Notes under the pieces: model-generated
Database searches by the model: none
What the model was told of the DNA's origin: nothing
The model's input: the letters and a program-made list of their open reading frames with translations, nothing else
Program-made: the position numbers and the translations under genes
In this document: positions 1 to 9,493 of the stretch, one piece after another
Layout of the letters: each line of letters begins with the position of its first letter
Position numbering within the stretch: the first letter of the stretch is position 1
Assembly: GCF_000522505.1 (NCBI RefSeq)
Contig: NZ_AZMV01000007.1
Location: 1 to 64,000 of the forward strand
Direction: 5' to 3'
Length of the DNA: 64,000 nt
DNA from: Bifidobacterium moukalabense DSM 27321
GTDB taxonomy: Bacteria; Actinomycetota; Actinomycetes; Actinomycetales; Bifidobacteriaceae

Positions 1-509
<509 letters not shown>

Positions 510-511
510 AA

Positions 512-1149
512 CCTTCATGAAGAGAACCAAACAATGACCCTCAAAAACAAAGAAAATCGACATCGCCTTATCAGGAAAGGCGCATCGCACGAAAACCCCG
601 TCCCGTTCGACCGGTCTCCCGGCACCCGCGCAACGCGCGGGCCGTAGGACGGACTGGCAATCATTTGACCATAAAGAAGTAGTACAGATACGCTCTTGAG
701 TTCTCAAACCACCACCGCACCAGCAGACCGCCCCGAACCATGGGAGCCGGGCCGCCGTGCTGAGCAGCAAGAGACAAACATACACGGGAACCCGCACCCA
801 CGCAACCCCGCAGGCGCGAAAAGGCCTAAAACCGTTGCGAACACACGACTTTGCCGGCGTGTCGCAAACCACCCTGCAAGGCCGACATCACCGCCGGAAT
901 CCCATGGAACAGCAATCGCACTGCACGAAATCGAATCTTCATCGGCGTGTCGCACACACCACGCAACACGGGCCACGGCCGGACGACACCGGCCACGCAC
1001 GGAGACACGGCAACCCACACGCACCACGCAACCCGCGGAGACGGACCCGCGGACGGCCCCATTCCACGAAGGAACCCACACGCCACGCAACCCGGAAACT
1101 CATCTCGGTCACACAGGACGCAAGGACGGACAGGGAAACCCCGACACGA
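512..1149 (-). promoter_or_regulatory. rRNA operon leader and upstream region, no convincing gene
   Basis: About 640 bases between the 16S 5' end and the terminator of the beta-glucosidase gene. On the minus strand it holds the rrn leader, including TTGAGAACTCAA (696-707), an element typical of the processed leader of actinobacterial rRNA operons. Further up it is rich in CCACGCAAC-like repeats and has two copies of CGGCGTGTCGCA (855-866 and 943-954). The open frames here on both strands have no protein-like composition and are taken as spurious. The rRNA promoters must lie here, but no unambiguous -35/-10 pair could be chosen by eye. Confidence 0.6.
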
Positions 1150-1192
1150 AAAGCCGGAAGGCGACTGCGCGAACAGCCGCCTTCCGGCTTGA
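1150..1192 (-). terminator. Rho-independent terminator of the beta-glucosidase gene
   Basis: The inverted repeat AAGCCGGAAGGCG ... CGCCTTCCGGCTT, read on the minus strand, is followed by TTTTCG. It lies about 40 bases past the stop codon of the minus-strand GH3 gene. Confidence 0.8.
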
Positions 1193-1232
1193 TCATTCAT
1201 CGATCATTCAGTTATGGGATATGGGGGCGAGC

Positions 1233-4145
1233 TCACTCGGTCTTGGTGGGCTCGGCAGCCGACTCGACCGTCGCCACTGCCTTCCTGCGGGCCATGTAGC
1301 GCCTGATGGTCAGGAATTCCAGACCGATGACGAGCACCGCGATCACGCCCCAGACCACGTAGAGGGCGGTCTGCCAGACCGGCAATTCCTCCTGCGGCTG
1401 GCCATCGGCATAGTGATAGCTATTGGCCGCCGTGTAGAGGATGTTATGGCAGGCGGTACGCATCGCCTTCACTGAGGTGGCGCTGTGATCGGTGATGTGG
1501 TTGGTGACTGTAGTGGTCGCCAGCATCACATCGCCACCGCCGCGGATGGCACGGTCGCCGTTCATGTATCCGTAGCCACCGAAATAGTCGGTCAGCACGA
1601 AGCCGCGGAAGCCCCACTCGTCACGCAGGACACTGTTGAGCAGGTGCGTGTTGGAGCCAGCCCACTCGGTGCCAATGTAGTTGAAGGAACTCATGACCGC
1701 CTGTGCACCGCCCTCCTTCACGCTCATCTCGAATGGCTTGAGATAGATCTCACGGATTGCCTGCTCGTTGGACCAGGTGTTCACCTCGCTCAAGCGGTTG
1801 GTTTCCTGATCATTGAGAGCGAAATGCTTCATGAAGGAATACACGCCCTTTTCCTTGGCGCCGGCAATCTCGCGGGAGGCCATGGTGCCGGAAAGCAGCG
1901 CATCCTCGGAGAAGTACTCGAAGGTACGGCCGGAGAAAGCATTACGATGAATGTTCATGGCCGGCGCATACCAACCGGAGGCATTCATATCATGTGCCAT
2001 GTCACCGATCATGTTGCCGAATTCCTTGGCCAGATCCTTATTCCATGTACATGCGAATGCGGTGGAAGCCGGGAAACCGATGGAGCCGACGCCGGTGAAG
2101 TTGTTGTTCAGCGATGCCGGGCCGTCAAGGTCGGTCAGAGCGATCTTACCAACTGACTTTATGGCTTGAGTACCGTAGCCGCCGTTGGCGATCAAGGTAT
2201 CCATGTCATCGAAGGTCAGCTGGTCGAGTAGCTTGTCCCAATCGGCATCGTCATAGTCTTTACCGGTCAGATCACCGACCTTAAGACCGTTCTTGGCGCC
2301 GGTGGTCGGCATCTCGTCGGAATCATTGTCGTACTGGGAGGGATCGTAGTTCGAATTATTGAAGAACGTCTTCTTCACGTCTTCCTTCAAGGTGAAGTCG
2401 GTCGGGGCCGCAGTCGCCTCGGCGTAATTCGCGAAGTGGTTCGCACGGCTCAGATACGTCACATCGCCGGCTGCCTCATCGAACTGGTTGGTGGCCACGG
2501 TCTGGTCACCGTTGTGGGAGTTCGAATCGGAGTCATAGGTGATCGTATCGGCCACATTGACCGTCTTGCTGTCAATCGCCGTATGCGAATCGGACTGGAT
2601 GGACACCGCGTAGTCGCCCTTCTCCAGCACATACGCCTTCGCGCCCTTGTAGTCGTAGGAGGCCATGTCGTCGTCATTGAACTCGACCTTCACCGTCTCG
2701 GATGCACCCGGTTCAAGTTCCTTGGTCTTCTCGAACGCCACCAGGTTCGTGCTGGCCTTCTCGATGCCGCCATCGGTGTACGGCGGGTTGTAGTAGACCT
2801 CGACCACATCCTTGCCGGCCTGGTCACCGGTGTTCGTCACGGTCACATCGAACGTGATCGTGCCGCTCTCGGTGTCATAGTTCACATCGCCCATCTTCTG
2901 ATCAAAGGTGGTGTAGGACAGGCCGTAGCCGAACGGGAAGGCGACGGAGGCGTCGTAATCGACGGCACCTTCATCGTCCGCGGTCTCCCAATACTTATAT
3001 CCGACGTAGATGCCTTCGACATAGTTGACGAACGCCGGGGAGGTCTGGCCTTCCTCGAAGTTCTCCGTGGCGAATTCCTTCATGTTGTCATACTTGAAAT
3101 CGCCGAAATTGTTGTAGGACGGGGATTTGGTGAGGTCCTTGAGGAAGGTGTCGGAAGTCTTACCGGACGGATTGGTCTCACCGGCGAGCACCTCGCCAAG
3201 GGCGGAGAAACCGGTCTGACCCGCCGGCGGGCACCACAGCACTGACCTGATCTGCGGATACGAGTCGAGGAAGTCGAACTGGAAGGTGTTGGCGCCGTTA
3301 TAGATGAGAGTGACCTTGTCGAAGTTCTTGGTGACCAGATCGAGCATGTCCCTTTCGGTTTGGCTCAACTCCAGGAAGCCCTGACCTTTTTGAAAGTCCT
3401 CGTAGTCCTTGGAGTTGTTGGTGTAGGTGATGCCGTCCGCCTTCATATCCTTCGGCAGGTCGGCGCCTTCGCCGCCAACTCGGGTGAGCACGACCACCGC
3501 CTCATCGGAGAAGTCCTTGGCCTCGGAAACCAGGGAATCCGTATACTGCTTCGCAGGGACCTCCGGCAGGGTCCAATCCTGCTCGGCCATGGCCACAACC
3601 GGACGATCCGCACGATAATCGGTGTACAGCTTGGTCAGATCGGCATTGGTTTCAAAACCGGCTTCCTTCATACCGTCAAGAATGGAAGTGGTGGCATACT
3701 GCGCGCTCATCGAGCCGGAACCGGTACCGCCATAAACCGGATTGGTGGAGCCCCAGCCGAACACATTGACTTTCTTGCTGGACAACGGAAGGTTGGAATC
3801 GTCGTTCTTCAGCATAGTGACCGCTTCCGACTGCACTTCCTTGGCCAGCTTGTTCGCAGCGGACACGGTGGCGTCGGAAAGCGCATACTTCTTGGCCGTG
3901 GCACTGGTGACCAAAGTGTTCAACGGGCCGAACAGCATCATGGAAACCGCAATCACCGTGGCGACCAGGAATACCAGCCAGGATTCGGAATGAATCAGTT
4001 TACGCGTGCCGACGCTTTTCACCGTCTTCTTGTTGACGGCAAAGGTCAGGATGATTGCCAGAACCAGCACAACGCCGATCGCAATCAGCTGCGGCATCAC
4101 GGATTTGAGGACGTTGATCACGTCACTCCAATTAATGCCAAGCAT
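1233..4145 (-). CDS. membrane-anchored GH3 beta-glucosidase with permuted domain order
   Basis: A 970-residue glycoside hydrolase family 3 protein, likely hydrolysing beta-linked glucosides at the outer membrane face. The order is unusual: two N-terminal membrane segments (about 17-36 and 50-72), then the GH3 C-terminal alpha/beta domain, a fibronectin-III-like domain (around 430-520, with FDVTVTNTGDQAGKDVVEVY), then the GH3 N-terminal TIM-barrel domain (from about 640: DGPASLN, KHFALNDQETNR, and LTDYFGGY with the likely nucleophile Asp), and a final membrane segment (about 925-947) before a basic tail. The start at 4145 is chosen because AAGGAGG lies 6 bases upstream; an ATG 12 codons earlier has no such site. 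It is divergent from the kinase gene. Family assignment is secure; substrate is not known. Confidence 0.88.
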   Translation of the reverse strand: MLGINWSDVINVLKSVMPQLIAIGVVLVLAIILTFAVNKKTVKSVGTRKLIHSESWLVFLVATVIAVSMMLFGPLNTLVTSATAKKYALSDATVSAANKLAKEVQSEAVTMLKNDDSNLPLSSKKVNVFGWGSTNPVYGGTGSGSMSAQYATTSILDGMKEAGFETNADLTKLYTDYRADRPVVAMAEQDWTLPEVPAKQYTDSLVSEAKDFSDEAVVVLTRVGGEGADLPKDMKADGITYTNNSKDYEDFQKGQGFLELSQTERDMLDLVTKNFDKVTLIYNGANTFQFDFLDSYPQIRSVLWCPPAGQTGFSALGEVLAGETNPSGKTSDTFLKDLTKSPSYNNFGDFKYDNMKEFATENFEEGQTSPAFVNYVEGIYVGYKYWETADDEGAVDYDASVAFPFGYGLSYTTFDQKMGDVNYDTESGTITFDVTVTNTGDQAGKDVVEVYYNPPYTDGGIEKASTNLVAFEKTKELEPGASETVKVEFNDDDMASYDYKGAKAYVLEKGDYAVSIQSDSHTAIDSKTVNVADTITYDSDSNSHNGDQTVATNQFDEAAGDVTYLSRANHFANYAEATAAPTDFTLKEDVKKTFFNNSNYDPSQYDNDSDEMPTTGAKNGLKVGDLTGKDYDDADWDKLLDQLTFDDMDTLIANGGYGTQAIKSVGKIALTDLDGPASLNNNFTGVGSIGFPASTAFACTWNKDLAKEFGNMIGDMAHDMNASGWYAPAMNIHRNAFSGRTFEYFSEDALLSGTMASREIAGAKEKGVYSFMKHFALNDQETNRLSEVNTWSNEQAIREIYLKPFEMSVKEGGAQAVMSSFNYIGTEWAGSNTHLLNSVLRDEWGFRGFVLTDYFGGYGYMNGDRAIRGGGDVMLATTTVTNHITDHSATSVKAMRTACHNILYTAANSYHYADGQPQEELPVWQTALYVVWGVIAVLVIGLEFLTIRRYMARRKAVATVESAAEPTKTE

Positions 4146-4335
4146 TATGTCTCCTCCTTGATTCTCATAACCAAACGGCATGCAGGCCCGATACCGTTGT
4201 CGAAGCCAAGCGATTGCACGGCGCTGCCCCGCACCGTTGAATCACCAAGAAGTGAAGACACCTCTTCATGCCGATATTTCGATTTCATCAAACCCCGTCC
4301 GAAAAGGGTCCGTCATTCTCCCAGCCTGTCGATTC

Positions 4336-4376
4336 GCGTGCATAATCTGCATGCATTCCGTGCATGATTTGCATGG
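4336..4376. promoter_or_regulatory. cluster of TGCAT motifs in the divergent promoter region
   Basis: Five copies of TGCAT start at 4339, 4348, 4352, 4361 and 4370, spaced 9, 4, 9 and 9 bases. They include the inverted pair CATGCA-TTCCG-TGCATG (4350-4366). The position between the divergent beta-glucosidase and kinase genes suggests an operator, but the regulator is unknown. Confidence 0.3.
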
Positions 4377-4438
4377 AAAACACACCCTTTCGGCACATCA
4401 GGGGCGTGAGTAAGGCACCGCAAAGTACGATGGTTGCC

Positions 4439-6430
4439 ATGAGCGACCTAAGCGCATTGAATCTGGAAGAAGGCAGCCTCGTAGGAGGCTACACGTTGAT
4501 CGCCCGGCTCGGCTCGGGTGCGATGGGATCGGTCTGGCGTGTGCGCGACGACGGCGGCCACCAATACGCGATGAAGATTCTGCGTGACTCACTGACCGAA
4601 GAAGGCGATTCGGCGGAGGCCTGCCGTGATCGGATGACGGCTCGTGAGCGATTGCGCCGCGAAGCGATGTCGCTGCAGAAGGTACGCCATCCCGGAGTAT
4701 GCGGCATCGTCGACATGGAACTCGACGACGCTCTGGCATTCATCGTCACCGAACTGATCGAAGGCAAGAACCTGCGTGAGGATGTGCGCATCAACGGCCG
4801 TTACGTCGGCGATGATCTGGAGCGGCTGTCCCGCAAGCTGATCGAGGCCGTGAAGGCGGTGCACGCGGCCGGCATCGTACACCGCGACATCAAACCGACG
4901 AACGTGATGGTGTCGACCACCGGTCCGGTATTGGTGGATTTCGGCATAGCCATGGGCGAAGGCGAAAGCCATGTGACCCGCACCGGTCTGGTGATGGGTA
5001 CGCCCGGCTTCATCGCACCGGAAATCATCGACGGTGCCGAATCGGACGAGATGACCGACTGGTGGTCGGTGGCGTCGGTGCTGGCGTTCGCCGCGACCGG
5101 AGAACCGGTATTCGGCACGAAACCGATGATGGCGGTTCTGGAACGTGCCGCCGCAGGTAATGCGAACCTGACCGGATTGCCGGCAGGCACCATGGCAGCC
5201 CTCCGATCGGCGCTTGCTCCCGACAGGACGAAGCGCTGCACGCCGGATGCATTGCTGCAGGCGATTTCACTCGACGCGCTCAACCCACTCGCTTGGCAGC
5301 AGGCACAGCAGCCTTCGCAGACCACGCTCTCAGGCGATGCAACGGAGATGATGCCCCCTTTTGATGAATCCGGACAGGAGGACAACTCCAATCCACGCAC
5401 GTTATGGCATCTGCAGGACGACGTCGGCGGCGAGGACGCCATCGGCACGCAGACCATGCCGCAGATCGGAGAGTCCACACAGATCATCGACGCCGATACG
5501 GATGCTCCCACCGAGGCGCTGGGGACCTTGAACGCAGGTACGACCAGCGTCATACCGACGCAAGGCGGCACACGGCCGCTTCCGCGGACCTTGCAAGGCG
5601 AACAAACGCAGACCATGCCGACCATGCCGATGCAGGATGCCCGGAACCCAGGAGGCGCACCGACGCAAATCGACCCGACCGTCAAGCCGGCCCTGCAACG
5701 CATGGTGGATCGATCGACGGCGCAGGCCGCCCCACAATCGTTGCCTCCATCGGTGATTCCGCATGCCGACATCGCGCAGAGCCAGCAATCACCGATGACG
5801 CAGCCGTCACAGCCCTATGCCGTCGCCGGCCAGCCGCCGCAGCTCGCCCAGGCCGTACCGCAGAGCGCAATCGATCCGAATGCGCCGCAACCGCCGAATC
5901 CTGCGGATGTCAAACGTGGCGAATATCTGTCGCGAGGAGTGCTCCCATGCGTGCTGCTCGCCATACCGGTGGCGATTTGCGCACTATTCTCCCCCTGGAT
6001 GGCGCTTGGCGCGGCCCTGATGCTCGGCTGGGTGCTGTTCACCATCGGATGCAATGTGGAATCACAACTTGAACGCGAGGGCCGCCGAGGCGGTGAACGG
6101 CGGAAAACCGATTGGGCCATCCGCGCGGCCAGCCTGCCTTGGCACATGCTCAAAGGTCTTGGCTACTCCTGCGCCCGCACGGTAATCATGCTGATCATCA
6201 TGGCGTTGGGATTGGCGATGGCCACGCTTGCCCTGCAACTGCCATACGAACTGATCGATGCCGACCTTCTTGGCCTGACCATTCCCCTGCCGACATTCAT
6301 TGAGGGACCGTTCTCGCGCAGCGGCCTCATACAGGCGATTTCCGGCGTGATCGGTTGGTTGGTGATGGCCATCGCACCGGGTGCCGTGCTGATGCGGCTC
6401 GGTGCCGGATCGCTGCGCGGCGCGCGGTAG
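4439..6430 (+). CDS. membrane Ser/Thr protein kinase (PknB-like kinase domain)
   Basis: A 663-residue Hanks-type kinase. The glycine loop LGSGAMGSVW (about 23-32), VAIK-type lysine in YAMKIL, catalytic loop HRDIKPTN (about 147-154) and DFG (about 168) are intact, followed by GTPGFIAPE, so it should be active. A Pro/Gln/Thr-rich linker (about 290-490) leads to several hydrophobic segments (about 500-545, 575-600, 635-655), so the kinase domain is cytosolic and tethered by a polytopic C-terminus. There are no PASTA repeats, unlike PknB. The ATG at 4439 is chosen because TACGAT lies 7 bases upstream, fitting a leaderless transcript; longer in-frame starts exist at 4364 and 4430. Substrates cannot be inferred. 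Confidence 0.85.
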   Translation: MSDLSALNLEEGSLVGGYTLIARLGSGAMGSVWRVRDDGGHQYAMKILRDSLTEEGDSAEACRDRMTARERLRREAMSLQKVRHPGVCGIVDMELDDALAFIVTELIEGKNLREDVRINGRYVGDDLERLSRKLIEAVKAVHAAGIVHRDIKPTNVMVSTTGPVLVDFGIAMGEGESHVTRTGLVMGTPGFIAPEIIDGAESDEMTDWWSVASVLAFAATGEPVFGTKPMMAVLERAAAGNANLTGLPAGTMAALRSALAPDRTKRCTPDALLQAISLDALNPLAWQQAQQPSQTTLSGDATEMMPPFDESGQEDNSNPRTLWHLQDDVGGEDAIGTQTMPQIGESTQIIDADTDAPTEALGTLNAGTTSVIPTQGGTRPLPRTLQGEQTQTMPTMPMQDARNPGGAPTQIDPTVKPALQRMVDRSTAQAAPQSLPPSVIPHADIAQSQQSPMTQPSQPYAVAGQPPQLAQAVPQSAIDPNAPQPPNPADVKRGEYLSRGVLPCVLLAIPVAICALFSPWMALGAALMLGWVLFTIGCNVESQLEREGRRGGERRKTDWAIRAASLPWHMLKGLGYSCARTVIMLIIMALGLAMATLALQLPYELIDADLLGLTIPLPTFIEGPFSRSGLIQAISGVIGWLVMAIAPGAVLMRLGAGSLRGAR

Positions 6431-6567
6431 ATGGCCGATCACCGTCGGACGGAAGCCGCAAAACCCGTACGTCGGACCGCTCCGAATCTCCCTTACGAAT
6501 CGATAAGGTCTCATCGTTACTATGGTGCACAGCAACATGGTGCCGCAATCACTGGGAAAGGAACAGG

Positions 6568-7548
6568 ATGGCCCAGAGCAACAAGAATGCGCAGAAGCGC
6601 GAAAGCCGTGCCGAGCGGAGGGCAGCCGAGGCGGCGGCCGTCAAGGCACGTGCCGAACAGGCGGAAAAGGAACGCAAGCAGCAGACGATGATCGGCGCCA
6701 TCGTGGTAGCGGTACTGGTGATTCTCGTCGCCATCGGCGCATTCACCGTCTACCACAACACGCATAAGACGAGCGACGCGCAGGATGATCTTACGGTCGA
6801 GCAGGCGTACGACAAACTGCAGGAGGTCAAGGATACGCCGTCCCTGGTCGACAAGAAGGGCGGACTGCTGATTTCCAAGAACGGTTACGGCAAGGCCGTG
6901 GAAGGTGCGCCGACCATCTCCATCTATATGGATTTCCTGTGCCCCGGCTGCGGCAATCTGCATCGTCAGCTCGATGAGGATCTGCAAAAGATGATCGATG
7001 CCGGCCAGATCAATCTCGACCTGCATTTCATGGCGTTCATGGACCGTTGGTCCACCGACGAATATTCCAGCCGCGCCGCAAACGCCGCCATGTACCTGGC
7101 CGAACATGACAGCGACCCAAGCCACCTGATCTCCTTCCTGGAGAAGATGTACGCCGAAGACTTCCAGCCGGAGGAAGGCTCGAATTACAAGTCGGTGAGC
7201 GATGCCCAGATCAAGAAGCAGATGATCGCGGCAGGCGTTTCCAAGGATGTTGCCGACAAGGCCTTCAACCGCGAATACCAGGATTGGCTCGACGCCATCG
7301 ACACGTATACGCCGAAGCGTTCCGAGCTGTGGAATGTGAGCGGCAACTACAAGGGCAGCATGACCACGCCGACGGTGACGATCAACGGCAAGTTCTGGGA
7401 TATGAACCAGCTGTCGACAGCCAAGACGACCCTCGCCGAAGGTTTGCTTGAATCCATCGGGCTCAAGGCGGATCAGGTCGGCGTTGCCGGCGATATGCCG
7501 TCCATCGGATCCAAGAAAGGTCCGATTTCCGTCACCACCGGGGAATAA
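6568..7548 (+). CDS. membrane-anchored DsbA-like thioredoxin-fold protein
   Basis: A 326-residue protein with a charged, alanine-rich coiled N-terminus, one membrane segment (about 42-63) and an extracytoplasmic thioredoxin fold of the DsbA/thioredoxin_4 type. The redox motif CPGC is at residues 125-128 in the context YMDFLCPGCGN, and the cis-Pro region is around TTPTVTING. It probably forms or isomerises disulfides in exported proteins. AAAGGAACAGG just upstream supports the start at 6568. The gene follows the kinase by 137 bases. The physiological partner (VKOR- or DsbB-like) is not in the window. Confidence 0.85.
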   Translation: MAQSNKNAQKRESRAERRAAEAAAVKARAEQAEKERKQQTMIGAIVVAVLVILVAIGAFTVYHNTHKTSDAQDDLTVEQAYDKLQEVKDTPSLVDKKGGLLISKNGYGKAVEGAPTISIYMDFLCPGCGNLHRQLDEDLQKMIDAGQINLDLHFMAFMDRWSTDEYSSRAANAAMYLAEHDSDPSHLISFLEKMYAEDFQPEEGSNYKSVSDAQIKKQMIAAGVSKDVADKAFNREYQDWLDAIDTYTPKRSELWNVSGNYKGSMTTPTVTINGKFWDMNQLSTAKTTLAEGLLESIGLKADQVGVAGDMPSIGSKKGPISVTTGE

Positions 7549-7667
7549 CACCCCCTAACTGCCGGCACGCCCGTAAGGCGCACAAGTCAAGTTGACTGCT
7601 TTGGGCGTGCTGGTTATGCTATTCAAGCGTTCCACTTTTCGAAATTCGTTTCGGCGAGTGCCAACAT

Positions 7668-7741
7668 GCCTCCTTAGCTCAGATGGCCAGAGCGGCCGCC
7701 TTGTAAGCGGCAGGTCGTCGGTTCGATCCCGACAGGAGGCT
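7668..7741 (+). tRNA. tRNA-Thr(TGT)
   Basis: A 74-nt cloverleaf: acceptor GCCTCCT/AGGAGGC, anticodon stem GCCGC/GCGGC with loop CTTGTAA (anticodon TGT, 7702-7704), and T loop GTTCGATCC. CCA is not encoded. Confidence 0.95.
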
Positions 7742-8010
7742 CGAACCCGATTCTTTCGGGATTATTCTTACCGCGGGTAAGTAATCCAGAAGCCTTCCCC
7801 CAACTTGTGGCTTCTGGCAATCGGGCGAGGCGTCCCCCAACCTGTCTCGCCCGGCATAGGGGGCAGGACATCCCCTTCTCTCCTGCCCCCTCTTTCTTTG
7901 CCGCCCGCCAAAATGTGGCGGTATGGCCAATGCGCCGAAAAAACCGGTCCCTCATTCCGCACCGACCATTAGAATGGCGACGTTGTATGCCTGCATCGGA
8001 AAGAGGAGCT

Positions 8011-9471
8011 ATGGCGAGAAGATGGACCCCTCAGAGGTTTGTGATGCTACGCCGCATACGCACCGTCACCTGCGTTACGGCGGTCACCCTCGCCTCGATA
8101 TTGGCGTTCGGCGTAGGGGCGCGCAAAACGGTGGCGTTGACGGTGGACGGCAAAACCACCACGGTGACCACATACGCGATGAGCGTTGACCGCCTGTTGC
8201 AGGAGCAGCAGGTGAAGGTCAAGACGCACGATCTGGTGGAATCCACATCAAACGGCACCCTGCAGAATCATTCCGTAGTGACGGTGCGTAGCGCCTATCA
8301 GACCACCATCACCATCGACGGCCAGGAAGTGCCGTTCTGGACGGTGGCGACCAGCGCCGACCAGCTGCTCGGATTCTTCGAGGAGAACGAGGCGGAAGCG
8401 TCGAAAATCACCGTCAACATCGATAACGTCTACAACAAGCTCACCGGAGGCATGGTCATCAACCAGAGCGGCCCTGTGACCGTCATTGCCGACGGCAAGA
8501 GCTCCGTCGCACCCAACGGCAAGCTGCCGGCGGCCTCCATTCTCGATTCCAAAGGCATCATCCTGAACAAGGAGGACCGCGTCAGCGTCGAAAAGGACAA
8601 TGGCGAGACCATTCTGCGCGTACAGCGCGTGACGCATGACGAGCAGACGCGTACGAAAATCGTGCCTCACGGCACACAGACCATCATCGACGCAAGCCTG
8701 CAGCCCGGCGAGACCGTGGTAAGGCAGGAAGGCGAGGATGGCGAAATCCAGCAGACCTACGACGTCACCTATGTGGACGGCGTCGAGGAAAGCGAAAAAC
8801 TGATCAACGAAGTGACCACGAAGATCGCCATCGATCAGATCATCGCCGTCGGTCCGGAGAAGACCGAGAGTTCCGATTCCGACGATTCCGACAACGGTCA
8901 GGCGGATTCCGGAAGCAATGACGACGATTCAGACAAGTCCGACAAGAAGGACAAGTCGGATGACAAGGATTCGGATTCGACCGACAAGAAGAACGATTCC
9001 TCCAACAAAGACGATTCCTCCAAGAAGAACGATTCGACGTCGACACCCACCACCGAACCAACGCAAACGCAGACGCCAACGCCAACACCAACGCAGACGC
9101 AAACCCAACAGTCGCAGACACAGCAGACGACGAATGCTTCGAGTGGTTGCCGACTCTACCATCCATCGGCCGCCCAGGCCCAAACCTATGCGGCGGGCGC
9201 TGCGGCCCAGTATGGTTGGACCGGGCAGAACTGGACCGATCTGGTCAAACTCTGGAACCGTGAATCCAGCTGGATGTGGAGTGCGGAAAACGCGTCATCC
9301 GGAGCATACGGCATTCCGCAGTCCCTGCCAGGCAGCAAAATGGCCGCCTTCGGCGCGAACTGGCGTGATGATGCGGCCGTGCAGATCGATTGGGGCCTGA
9401 ACTACATCGCACAGCGCTACGGCAACCCGACGAAGGCCTGGGAGCATTCCGAGCAACATGGCTGGTACTGA
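8011..9471 (+). CDS. Rpf-like cell-wall protein (DUF348, G5, transglycosylase-like domain)
   Basis: A 486-residue exported protein with an N-terminal membrane or signal segment (about 15-33), DUF348-type repeats (ALTVDGKTTTVTTYAMSVD and following), and a G5 domain at about 190-280 (THDEQTRTKIV, PGETVVRQEGEDGE). A Ser/Asp/Lys then Thr/Gln/Pro linker follows (about 285-375). The C-terminal lysozyme-like domain contains LWNRESSWMWSAEN, with a likely catalytic Glu, and ASGAYGIPQ, as in RpfB-type resuscitation factors and related transglycosylases. It likely cleaves peptidoglycan during growth. AGAGGAGCT abuts the start. It sits directly upstream of rsmA and ispE, the rpfB-ksgA-ispE order known from actinobacteria. 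Confidence 0.85.
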   Translation: MARRWTPQRFVMLRRIRTVTCVTAVTLASILAFGVGARKTVALTVDGKTTTVTTYAMSVDRLLQEQQVKVKTHDLVESTSNGTLQNHSVVTVRSAYQTTITIDGQEVPFWTVATSADQLLGFFEENEAEASKITVNIDNVYNKLTGGMVINQSGPVTVIADGKSSVAPNGKLPAASILDSKGIILNKEDRVSVEKDNGETILRVQRVTHDEQTRTKIVPHGTQTIIDASLQPGETVVRQEGEDGEIQQTYDVTYVDGVEESEKLINEVTTKIAIDQIIAVGPEKTESSDSDDSDNGQADSGSNDDDSDKSDKKDKSDDKDSDSTDKKNDSSNKDDSSKKNDSTSTPTTEPTQTQTPTPTPTQTQTQQSQTQQTTNASSGCRLYHPSAAQAQTYAAGAAAQYGWTGQNWTDLVKLWNRESSWMWSAENASSGAYGIPQSLPGSKMAAFGANWRDDAAVQIDWGLNYIAQRYGNPTKAWEHSEQHGWY

Positions 9472-9493
9472 TGGGAATGGGAACAACGAGCAT

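Noticed and set aside
696..1475. Open frame of 259 codons on plus upstream of the rRNA
   Set aside because: Rich in Arg/His/Thr/Pro without domain or ribosome-binding site, it crosses the terminator and the 3' end of the GH3 gene; a GC-driven shadow.
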